A stretch of 64,000 nucleotides of DNA. It comes from Dysgonomonas hofstadii. GTDB lineage: Bacteria; Bacteroidota; Bacteroidia; Bacteroidales; Dysgonomonadaceae. Positions within the stretch are counted from its first letter, which is position 1; each line of letters opens with the position of its first letter. The notes beneath the pieces are model-generated. The model saw only the letters and a program-made list of their open reading frames with translations, made no database searches and was not told the DNA's origin. This document shows, in pieces, positions 17,282 to 25,401 of this stretch. The position numbers were made by a program, and so were the translations under genes. The stretch covers positions 124,001 through 188,000 of the forward strand of contig NZ_JACIEP010000002.1 of NCBI RefSeq assembly GCF_014196915.1, read 5' to 3'.

Positions 17282-20274
17282 AAAAACTACTTGTAGCTGT
17301 AGGAATTATACTATGCTTGCCATCTGTACATGCTCAGAAATCGGCATACACAGAATCGCCGGGCAGACTTTTCTCGCAAGGGAAAGAAATGTACCTGAAC
17401 GATAATTACACGGGAGCTATCCATAGTCTCGAAGAATTCAAAGCTAAGTCGAAAGATTCCAAATCCATTCAGGAAGCCGATTATATAATACTGAGTTCGA
17501 TGTATTATATAGGAACGCCTGAAATAACAAACAACCTGAAGGATTACCTTGAAAAATATCCTGAAACATACCACCGTAACGAAATATGCTTCTATATAGG
17601 CTCATATCATTTCATTGAAAAAGACTGGAAAAAAGCATTATACTGGTTCAACCAGTCTGATATGGACTATCTTTCTGTGAAGGAACAAGAAGACTATGCG
17701 TACAGGACAGCCTATGCCAATCTGCAGGAAGGTAATAGGAACGATGCCAAGCGTCTGTTTGGTCTTTTGAGCCGTAACAGCAAAAAATATAACGAACCAG
17801 CATCTTATTATCTGGCGTATATCAGCTTTCAGGAAGGTGAATACTCCCAGGCAATCCCTATCTTCCGCAAGCTGAAAAGCAAAGGCGAATACAGGGAAAC
17901 AGCCTCTTTCTTCCTGATGCAGAGTTCTTATCTCGATGGGGACCTGAATGGAACCATAAGCGAAGGACAGGATTACCTTTCTGCCTATCCAAACACAAAA
18001 AACGCAACGGAAGTCTACCGTTTGCTGGGGAACAGTTACTATCGTCTCGGCAATACATCTCAGGCCATCAGTAATTATGAGAGATATCTTGAAAACACAG
18101 AAACTCCGTTCCGTGACGATATGTATCAACTGGCAGAAGCTTATTACCGTACCAATGCTTATAGCAAAACAGTAAATGCATTGAAATATGTTGCCTCTAC
18201 AGATGATTTGCTCGGACAGGCCGGATATATGTTGCTCGGACAATCTTACCTGAAAATAAACGACAGACCAAATGCCATAATGGCTTTTGATGCCGCCGCA
18301 CGTTCATCTTTTGACAGAGGTATAAGCGAAGAAGCACTTTACAATTATGTAGTATTGATGAACAGCACAGGCGTATCTACTTTCGGAGAAGCCATCACAG
18401 CTGCGCAACGTTTCCTTACGGAATATCCGGATTCACAATACACAAACAATGTGAATGAAGCACTGGCAACGACATTGCTTTCAACAAAGAATTACAATAC
18501 AGCCCTCTCGGCTATCAACAATATAAAGTCTCCGGGCAGACAAATACTGGATGCAAAACAGGTGATCCTGTTCCAGCTGGGAGTACAAGAGTATATCGAT
18601 GGTAAATATGACGATGCTAACCGTGAACTGAATGCCGCCATCAATGTTGGCAATTATAATGCTGCCGCACGAAACGAAGCCTATCTGTGGCGTGGGGATA
18701 TAGCCTACCGCAAAAGTGATTACCAGTCGGCATTACGCGATTTCACAACATATACATCACAGGTATCGCCTACACAGGAGAATTATCCTTTAGGGCTTTA
18801 TAATCTTGCATACACCAACTATCAGTTAAAGAACTACAATAAAGCCCTGGCAGATTTCAAGAAATACGTCTCGGCAGAAAAGAACCGCCAGTCACAGAAT
18901 TATCCGGATGCGCTGAACCGTATAGGAGATTGTTACCTGTATGAACGTAACTTTGCTCAGGCAGAAAGCTATTATTCACAGGCGATAAATGTAAATCCGG
19001 GGAATGCCGACTATTCGGAGTTCCAGAAAGCTTTTGTATTGGGGTTGCAACGTAACTACAACGGCAAGGTATCGGCCCTGAATGCCATGATGGTGAAATA
19101 TCCGAATTCTCAATACTATGACGATGCATTGTATGAAAAGAGCCGTGCCCTGGTAATGATGGATAAAGAACAGGAAGCGATTCCGGTACTGGAAAAGTTG
19201 CTGAATGATCATCCTAAGTCTAACCTGGCTCAGAAAGCAGGCGTACAGCTTGGACAACTTTATTTCAATACGAATAACCCACAAAAATCGATAACCGCTT
19301 ATAAACAGGTGGTAAATAACTACCCTAATTCGGAAGAAGCCCGCACAGCTATCCAAAGTCTCGAAGGTGTATACAAAGAGATCAACGATATAGGCTCTTA
19401 TGCTTCTTATGTAAACTCGTTGGGTAAAGGAACCATCTTATCGGCCAGCCGCCAGGATTCCCTTACTTATCTGGCTGCCGAAAACGTATATATGAAAGGA
19501 AATAAAGCCGGATCGAAAACTGCATTCGACAAATATCTGCAAACATATCCTGCCGGAGTATTCGCCAGCGATGCACATTATTATCTGGGTAGTATGGCAT
19601 ATGATAACAAAGATATGTCAACAGCTCTGACTCATTTCAAAGAGGTCATTAACTCCAATAATCCTAAGTACATCGACAACGCCCTCATTCTGGCTTCGGG
19701 TATCGAGTTCGATAACAAGAACTACGAATCGGCTTATGCTGCTTACGAACACCTGAACCAGATAGCATCGAACAGCGAGAACCGCAATATAGCGCAACTG
19801 GGAATGTTACGTTGTGCATATCTGATGAAACAGGACAACAAAGTGGTAACTGCGGCGGGACTACTGCTGGAAGATACTAAGCTGACTGCCACGGTGGCTA
19901 ACGAAGCCCGTTTCTACAGGGGACAATCCCTGAAGAATCTCGGACAATCCGATAAAGCGATCGCCGACCTGAAAGAAGTGGCAAAGAATACACGTACCGC
20001 ATCGGGCGCCGAATCACAATACCTACTGGCTGACATCTACCTGAAAGCCAAAAACTATGACATGGCCGAAAAGCAGGTACAGTCGTTCATGAAAGAAGGC
20101 ACTCCGCACGAATACTGGATGGCACGCGCAATCGTAGTGCTATCGGATGTATACGTCGCCAGAGGTGATAAGTTCCAGGCACGTCAATACCTTGAGAGCC
20201 TGCAGGCTAATTATAAAGGACAGGAAACTGATCTGGCTGAAATGATTTCAAGCCGTCTGGCTGCACTGAAATAA
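17278..20274 (+). CDS. Large secreted TPR-repeat protein
   Basis: 998 residues. A signal peptide (MKKLLVAVGIILCLPSVHAQ) precedes an almost continuous solenoid of tetratricopeptide repeats. Repeating units such as ALYNLAYTNYQLKNYNKALADF, YLWRGDIAYRKSDYQSALRDF and AQLGMLRCAYLMKQDNKV recur about every 34-37 residues to the end. TPR solenoids are protein-binding scaffolds, so a periplasmic or outer-membrane assembly role is inferred. It is translationally coupled to the Nudix gene by a 4-base overlap and followed after 37 bases by an outer-membrane barrel gene. This TPR-barrel order suggests the two proteins work together. Confidence 0.85.
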   Translation: MKKLLVAVGIILCLPSVHAQKSAYTESPGRLFSQGKEMYLNDNYTGAIHSLEEFKAKSKDSKSIQEADYIILSSMYYIGTPEITNNLKDYLEKYPETYHRNEICFYIGSYHFIEKDWKKALYWFNQSDMDYLSVKEQEDYAYRTAYANLQEGNRNDAKRLFGLLSRNSKKYNEPASYYLAYISFQEGEYSQAIPIFRKLKSKGEYRETASFFLMQSSYLDGDLNGTISEGQDYLSAYPNTKNATEVYRLLGNSYYRLGNTSQAISNYERYLENTETPFRDDMYQLAEAYYRTNAYSKTVNALKYVASTDDLLGQAGYMLLGQSYLKINDRPNAIMAFDAAARSSFDRGISEEALYNYVVLMNSTGVSTFGEAITAAQRFLTEYPDSQYTNNVNEALATTLLSTKNYNTALSAINNIKSPGRQILDAKQVILFQLGVQEYIDGKYDDANRELNAAINVGNYNAAARNEAYLWRGDIAYRKSDYQSALRDFTTYTSQVSPTQENYPLGLYNLAYTNYQLKNYNKALADFKKYVSAEKNRQSQNYPDALNRIGDCYLYERNFAQAESYYSQAINVNPGNADYSEFQKAFVLGLQRNYNGKVSALNAMMVKYPNSQYYDDALYEKSRALVMMDKEQEAIPVLEKLLNDHPKSNLAQKAGVQLGQLYFNTNNPQKSITAYKQVVNNYPNSEEARTAIQSLEGVYKEINDIGSYASYVNSLGKGTILSASRQDSLTYLAAENVYMKGNKAGSKTAFDKYLQTYPAGVFASDAHYYLGSMAYDNKDMSTALTHFKEVINSNNPKYIDNALILASGIEFDNKNYESAYAAYEHLNQIASNSENRNIAQLGMLRCAYLMKQDNKVVTAAGLLLEDTKLTATVANEARFYRGQSLKNLGQSDKAIADLKEVAKNTRTASGAESQYLLADIYLKAKNYDMAEKQVQSFMKEGTPHEYWMARAIVVLSDVYVARGDKFQARQYLESLQANYKGQETDLAEMISSRLAALK

Positions 20275-20311
20275 CCAATAACTTATGTACAAACAGGAAA
20301 AAAGCAAGAGA

Positions 20312-22120
20312 ATGAAAACATTATATAAGTCAATTTTTGTCATAGGACTGGGTATTATCAGCTTGACTGCCACAGCCCAAACTACTAGAAAAGATTCAAC
20401 ACTTACCCGTCAGGTCCTGTTGGAGCGCGATTACAATCCTACATTGCAGGAAGCCTCGAAGGTAAATACGATGCCGTCGATCTACACACCTACCGTTACA
20501 GCCAGGGATCTGGATTATGTAAGCTCTGCCCCACAACTTAGGTTGAGTAACAATCAGTTAGGCAGCGCCGAATCAGGAGATATAAAAACAAGCGTCGACT
20601 TCGACAAGAAGCGAGGCTACCTCAATCTCGGTGCCGGTTCTCACAAGAACATACAGGGAGCAGCCGGCTATCGCATCCTCAACTCGGCAACAGACCGGCT
20701 CGATATCTTTGCTACTCACAGTTCAACCAACGGAGAGGTAGACTATATCGACGGGGGTGAATATATTATGGACGATGTGAAGGCCAAGCATGCCGAGACC
20801 AATGTGAAACTGAAATATCAGCATATATTCGAACCTTCGATCCTTTCATTCGACGGATCGTTTTATAATACGTCATATAATTATTATGGCAATTCCTTTT
20901 TACCAGCAGCAACTTCAACCTTTCCATTCGATATAGACACCCGCCAGAATGTGAATGTAATCAACTTTGGCGCAGGATTAAGATCAAGTGATAATAATGA
21001 TGGTGTATTGAAATACATGGCGAATATACGTTACCGCAACTTCAAAAGCAAACATGGAACATACAAAGACGACGATGGAGCAAAGGGTGGCCAGATAGAT
21101 GCCGATGTGAATTTTTACACAGATTTCGGGTCGGATAAATCAATCGGTATTAAAGGGAACCTGATGAACCAGTCTTTCAGCGGTATCGATAAAGACAAAC
21201 ACATCGAAGATGCTTTCCACTCATTTACCAATATTACTGCTACTCCATATATAAAGTTTGAAGGAGGTAACTGGAACGCCGACCTGGGTGTAAATGTAAG
21301 CGGACTATTCGATGTAAAAACCAAGATGTTCGTTAGTCCGAACCTGAAAGCGGCGATCCACGTCAATGAAGTAAACACCTTCTACGGCGAAGTAACCGGA
21401 GGTGTGAACAATAATACTTTCCTCGACATCTTACAGGAAAACCGCTATGTGGCTCCATTGTCACGGGTGGAATATTCCAAAACGCTGTTTGACGCTAAGA
21501 TCGGCTTCAAATCGGGAGTAGTGAGCGGTTTCGAATTCGACCTTTTTGCAGGATATAAGAAGACCGATAAAGATCATCTGTATATCGCCGATCCATCGGC
21601 TATGCCAGTTGTGGATATTTATACCTGGGCAAATGTGGGTACTCCTTTATATGCGAATATTGGTACAGGCCACATAGGAGGCTTACTCAAGACGAATCTT
21701 ATTCCTTATACAGACCTGTCTCTTAAAGCCACTGCTTATTTCTACGATGTAAAATATACCGATGGATATGTATCTCTTATCGATAAAGACGACATATCGG
21801 AAAAGAAAGCCTGGGGACGTCCGTCTTTCACCGCCGAATTGAGAGCAGATGTAAAACCGGTAGACGAACTGACATTCACCATCAGCTATTTATATGGCGG
21901 TGGCCGTAAAGCATACAGGACTGATTATACATCGGGCAACTACGCTACTTTCAAAATGAAAGATATCAATGAACTGAATGTCAGAGCAGAATATCAGATC
22001 CTTGACTGGGTATCGGTTCATGCCAGCGCAAACAACCTGCTGTTCCAGAAGTATGAACTGCAATACGGTTACCCGCTACAGGGATTCAATTTCTTAGGTG
22101 GACTTAATTTCAGATTCTAA
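20312..22120 (+). CDS. Outer-membrane beta-barrel protein, partner of the TPR protein
   Basis: 602 residues from MKTLYKSIFVIGLGIISLTA (signal peptide, cleavage near TAQ). A short periplasmic segment (LTRQVLLERDYNPTLQEASK) follows, then a large barrel with strands such as KRGYLNLGAGSHKNIQGAAG, FEFDLFAGYKK and ELNVRAEYQILDWVSVHASA, ending FNFLGGLNFRF. The C-terminal half looks like the barrel of a TonB-dependent receptor, but no TonB box or plug domain is evident. The ATG at 20285 adds nine charged residues before the signal peptide and is less likely. It forms an operon with the upstream TPR gene and perhaps the downstream oxidoreductase, which starts 3 bases after its stop. Confidence 0.8.
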   Translation: MKTLYKSIFVIGLGIISLTATAQTTRKDSTLTRQVLLERDYNPTLQEASKVNTMPSIYTPTVTARDLDYVSSAPQLRLSNNQLGSAESGDIKTSVDFDKKRGYLNLGAGSHKNIQGAAGYRILNSATDRLDIFATHSSTNGEVDYIDGGEYIMDDVKAKHAETNVKLKYQHIFEPSILSFDGSFYNTSYNYYGNSFLPAATSTFPFDIDTRQNVNVINFGAGLRSSDNNDGVLKYMANIRYRNFKSKHGTYKDDDGAKGGQIDADVNFYTDFGSDKSIGIKGNLMNQSFSGIDKDKHIEDAFHSFTNITATPYIKFEGGNWNADLGVNVSGLFDVKTKMFVSPNLKAAIHVNEVNTFYGEVTGGVNNNTFLDILQENRYVAPLSRVEYSKTLFDAKIGFKSGVVSGFEFDLFAGYKKTDKDHLYIADPSAMPVVDIYTWANVGTPLYANIGTGHIGGLLKTNLIPYTDLSLKATAYFYDVKYTDGYVSLIDKDDISEKKAWGRPSFTAELRADVKPVDELTFTISYLYGGGRKAYRTDYTSGNYATFKMKDINELNVRAEYQILDWVSVHASANNLLFQKYELQYGYPLQGFNFLGGLNFRF

Positions 22121-22123
22121 CCG

Positions 22124-23104
22124 ATGGACACCATTAAATGGGGAATAATAGGAGCCGGAGACGTTACTGAAAAGAAGAGCGGTCCGGCCCTTTACAAGAT
22201 AGAACACTCGGAACTTATGGCTATAATGCGCCGTGATGAAGCCAAGGCAAAAGATTATGCCCAACGTCATAATGTTCCAAAGTATTATACCGACGCTGAC
22301 GACCTGATCAATGATCCGGAGATCAACATGATCTATGTGGCTACCCCACCCTCTTCCCATAAAGAATATACTATCAAAGCGCTTCTGGCAGGTAAACCTG
22401 TCTATGTGGAAAAGCCGATGGCAATGGATTATGCCGAATGCCTCGAAATGGTTTCTGCTGCCGATAATGCTAAACAAAAGCTATTCGTCGCCTATTACCG
22501 CAGAGGATTACCCTATTTTCGGAAAGTCAAAGAACTCTTGGACAGTAACATCATTGGTAAAGTTCTATCCGTAGATGTAAAATATATCCGTCCCGCAAGT
22601 GAGGCCGACAAGGATGTTAATATTCAACCATGGCGGGTGAAAAAAGATATCGCGGGCGACGGCTACTTCTTCGATATGGCTCCGCACACACTCGACATTC
22701 TCGATTTCCTGTTAGGCGAAATAGAAGATGCCAAAGGTTACGCCTGTAATCTGGCAGGTTATTACCAGGTATCTGATACTGTATCCGCCATTATGAAATT
22801 CAAGTCGGGAGCAACAGGCACAGGTCTATGGTGTTTCGTTAGCCCCGAAGAAGCCAGACAAGATACTGTCACCATCATGGGAATGAATGGCAGTATTAAG
22901 TTCAACACCTTCTCGTTCCAGCCTATTGCAGTAGTATCAGGCCATCAGGTTTCTTATTACGAAACCGACCAACCCGAACATATCCAGCAACCATTGATAC
23001 AAACAATTGTCGATGAACTAAGAGGCATCGACACCTGTCCCTCGACCGGAGTTTCAGGAGCAAGGACTTCCCGCATCATGGATATGATCACAGGAAGCCT
23101 ATAA
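22124..23104 (+). CDS. Gfo/Idh/MocA family NAD(P)-dependent oxidoreductase
   Basis: 326 residues. The N-terminal Rossmann fold carries WGIIGAGDVTEKKSGPAL (about 5-22), then MIYVATPPSSHKEYTIKAL and the family motif GKPVYVEKPMAM (about 89-100, with the EKP lysine). The C-terminal alpha/beta domain includes DGYFFDMAPHTLDILDFLLG, where the MAPHTLD His is the usual catalytic position. The substrate is likely a sugar or inositol-type polyol and cannot be specified. It begins 3 bases after the barrel gene, so it is probably the last gene of that operon, although a functional relation is not obvious. Confidence 0.9.
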   Translation: MDTIKWGIIGAGDVTEKKSGPALYKIEHSELMAIMRRDEAKAKDYAQRHNVPKYYTDADDLINDPEINMIYVATPPSSHKEYTIKALLAGKPVYVEKPMAMDYAECLEMVSAADNAKQKLFVAYYRRGLPYFRKVKELLDSNIIGKVLSVDVKYIRPASEADKDVNIQPWRVKKDIAGDGYFFDMAPHTLDILDFLLGEIEDAKGYACNLAGYYQVSDTVSAIMKFKSGATGTGLWCFVSPEEARQDTVTIMGMNGSIKFNTFSFQPIAVVSGHQVSYYETDQPEHIQQPLIQTIVDELRGIDTCPSTGVSGARTSRIMDMITGSL

Positions 23105-23105
23105 T

Positions 23106-24281
23106 CTAGCGCAATCGCTTTCTTTCAAAGACCACTCTGGAACAGGCCCAGTATAGAACAATACTTATCAGGCATAAACCGGCGGCTATCAGATATAAGT
23201 CCTCGAAAGACATATAGCCTGTTATATATCCGCCGATCAGCATACCTAGTGCCAGTCCCAGATCGAAACCAATGAGGTATGTAGAATTGGCCGTTCCCCG
23301 CTGGCTGTTTTCGGCAAGGTTGATATAAAGCGTTTGAAGCGCCGGAAACATCATCCCGAAGCCAACACCGATAAACAGACCCGAAGCGCAGAAAGCATAT
23401 ATATTATGTACTAAAGCAAATATACCGAAAGCAATAGCGACAATAGCCATAGCCGCCACATTTACCTGATGGATCATTCCCCTGTCTACCAGTTTCCCGG
23501 CAAACACACGGGAAGCCATAATTCCCCCTGCCCAGAAAAGAAAGAAAATACCCGCATTGGGAATTCCTATCTCTTTACCATATTGGGCCACAAAAGGGCC
23601 TATTGTCCCCCATGCAAAACACGGAAGAAGCTGATTCAGAAATATCGGCCATCCTTTAAGTAAGAAAAAACGGTCTAATGATATTTTTTGCGATTGTTCT
23701 ACTTTCGGGCGTTCGGGCGCTTTAATAAGAGCCACCGTAATTATACCCAATGTTCCCATACCGATAGCACACCAAAGCAGTGGATCGAATCCCCACGTAT
23801 TATATATATGAATAGCCACAAAAGGCCCTATGGCCATAGCCACATTCATAAATGTGCCGTAATATCCGATTCCTTCGGCACGGCGCTCAGATGGAACAAC
23901 ATCGATAGCCAATGTACTGGAAGAAACAGTCGACAATCCCCAGGTTATGCCATGCAGAAAACGAACAATTACAAAGATCAAAATCGTACTTGCCCAGAAA
24001 TAGCCAAAAAAGATGAGCACATAGCATGAAAACGCAATAAGTAATATTTTTTTTCGTGAATATAAATCCACCATATAGCCGGAAAACGGGCGGACAAACA
24101 TCAATGCAATAGCATAAGACGCCAGAACAATACCTGTTTTGGATTGCGCCACCCCCATTTGCTCCGTTATATATAGCGGTATCGACGGCATAAGCAGATT
24201 GAATGAGCATGCCATCAGAAAGTTTGCAATACAAACATTCAGATAACTCAACGACCATAATTTCGGCTTTACTGTTTCCAT
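23106..24281 (-). CDS. MFS transporter
   Basis: 391 residues with about twelve hydrophobic helices and the MFS motif A-like loop GYMVDLYSRKKILL between helices 2 and 3. Its sequence resembles the small-molecule/drug or arabinose efflux group (DHA-like). The substrate is unknown. It converges on the oxidoreductase, one base separating the two stops. Its upstream side abuts the repeat element at 24312, only 30 bases from the ATG, so the promoter must lie in or beyond the element; I see no TAnnTTTG box in the short gap. Confidence 0.88.
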   Translation of the reverse strand: METVKPKLWSLSYLNVCIANFLMACSFNLLMPSIPLYITEQMGVAQSKTGIVLASYAIALMFVRPFSGYMVDLYSRKKILLIAFSCYVLIFFGYFWASTILIFVIVRFLHGITWGLSTVSSSTLAIDVVPSERRAEGIGYYGTFMNVAMAIGPFVAIHIYNTWGFDPLLWCAIGMGTLGIITVALIKAPERPKVEQSQKISLDRFFLLKGWPIFLNQLLPCFAWGTIGPFVAQYGKEIGIPNAGIFFLFWAGGIMASRVFAGKLVDRGMIHQVNVAAMAIVAIAFGIFALVHNIYAFCASGLFIGVGFGMMFPALQTLYINLAENSQRGTANSTYLIGFDLGLALGMLIGGYITGYMSFEDLYLIAAGLCLISIVLYWACSRVVFERKRLR

Positions 24282-24311
24282 TATTTTAAATATTCACTAA
24301 TTATTTATACA

Positions 24312-24808
24312 AATCAGTAGATGGATTTAATCGTTCGTTTTTTTGTGCTACGCGCAATCGAAGATTGCTTGTGTTCCTTTTGGCTAAATCCCCAAAAGGA
24401 ACCAAAAACGCTTTGGTGGCTCATCCTTCGTGCGACCCGTTACAGGCTCACGGGCTAAATGGAAAGATTGTCCTGCGGACGCTTTCCATTTCACGCCCCT
24501 TTCGCCTGACGGGTGCCCCCCACTACGGCTTAATGCCACCGGGCGAAGCCACCAAGGCAGGGTAATCTTTGTCGTCGCATTGCGACTCCGGCATCATGTC
24601 CGCAACAGGGGTACCCACCCTGCGAAAGTGGCGTGAAACCAAATTCTGTTTGAGCCGAAGGCGAGTTTATTTGGTTTAGCCGCTGAGCAGATGGTGGGTC
24701 TGTGAGGACTGCAGCCTTGATTTTTTGTAACTTTTTTATCAAGAAAAAAGTTGAAGAAAAACGAACGATTATTTATTACAATCATAATAACTTCAACTAC
24801 TGATTGGC
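24312..24808 (+). repeat. Complex nested inverted-repeat element, copy 1 (long)
   Basis: About 497 bases. The left arm begins AATCAGTAGATGG and the right arm ends CTACTGATTGGC. Inside, AATCGTTCGTTTTT (24329-24342) and its inverse (24757-24770) bound a 442-base core with stable hairpins: GCAATC/GATTGC; GTTCCTTTTGG/CCAAAAGGAAC; AACTTTTTT/AAAAAAGTT; and AAACCAAAT/ATTTGGTTT. No protein-coding frame looks real. A second copy at 33085-33399 has identical core ends, lacks 182 internal bases (24500-24681 here) and has its arms inverted relative to the core. Confidence 0.9.
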
Positions 24809-24831
24809 ATGAATTATTAAAAAGAACGTTG

Positions 24832-25380
24832 TTAAAAAGCCAGCACCCTGACAACTGCGGCAAATATAATAAACAGCATGTAGCACACCGGGATGAACAA
24901 TATCCCAGCCAGTGACCAGTTGCGCGCATTGTTGGAGGCACGGGTAGCTCCGGCAAAATCTTTTGAATAGTAGAGAGACTCGACTTTCGATGCGAAGAAG
25001 ATACCTACAACACTCACCGGTGAACAGCAAAATATGGATAGCAGGATAGATTCCAGCAACCAGTTCTTGGGCATGGGTACAACATTGTTCCACTTACTAT
25101 CTTCGTTTCTGTAGGCAGAGCCGGGTGTGTATGACGACGGCTGTGTGTTATGCCTGATATCTAAAGGCTGCCTGACCGGCTCTGTCTTCTCCTGGGGTAG
25201 AGGGATCCTGCTGTTGAACAGAAAAGCCAGTTCTTCAACACTGTCGGCTCTTTTCCAGTCGGGCATTCCCGACCGCCAGACCATTGTTTCGGGGCGTATG
25301 TTTTTACCTTGCAACTCATCCAGAGGAAAGGGCCCCTGTTGTTGCCTGGTCACATCATCTATATAGTAGTATTTAATCAT
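24832..25380 (-). CDS. GYF_2-CD225/dispanin family membrane protein
   Basis: 182 residues. Residues 1-50 (KYYYIDDVTRQQQGPFPLDE ... MVWRSGMPDWKRADSVEEL) form a GYF_2 domain with its typical W-x-x-G-x-x-x-W core. A proline-rich linker follows, then a CD225-like pair of membrane helices (about 108-130 and 154-178) with PKNWLLESILLSIFCCSPVSVVGIFFASKVE before the second helix. The role is unknown; the family includes interferon-induced membrane proteins. It starts 21 bases from the PBP stop on the same strand. Its 3' end lies 24 bases from the repeat arm. Confidence 0.87.
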   Translation of the reverse strand: MIKYYYIDDVTRQQQGPFPLDELQGKNIRPETMVWRSGMPDWKRADSVEELAFLFNSRIPLPQEKTEPVRQPLDIRHNTQPSSYTPGSAYRNEDSKWNNVVPMPKNWLLESILLSIFCCSPVSVVGIFFASKVESLYYSKDFAGATRASNNARNWSLAGILFIPVCYMLFIIFAAVVRVLAF

Positions 25381-25401
25381 CCGTGTTTCGGGCAGTTCGT
25401 G

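Noticed and set aside
20285-20311. Upstream start MYKQEKSKR for the barrel at 20312
   Set aside because: It puts nine charged residues before a signal peptide, which is unusual; the ATG at 20312 gives a normal signal.
24365-24742. Open frames of 60-70 codons within the nested repeat (both strands)
   Set aside because: They run through hairpins, differ between the two copies because of the 182-base gap, and have no family resemblance. Treated as non-coding.
24312-24808. Treating the long repeat as an insertion sequence
   Set aside because: No transposase frame and no visible target-site duplication; it can only be called a repeat or MITE-like element.
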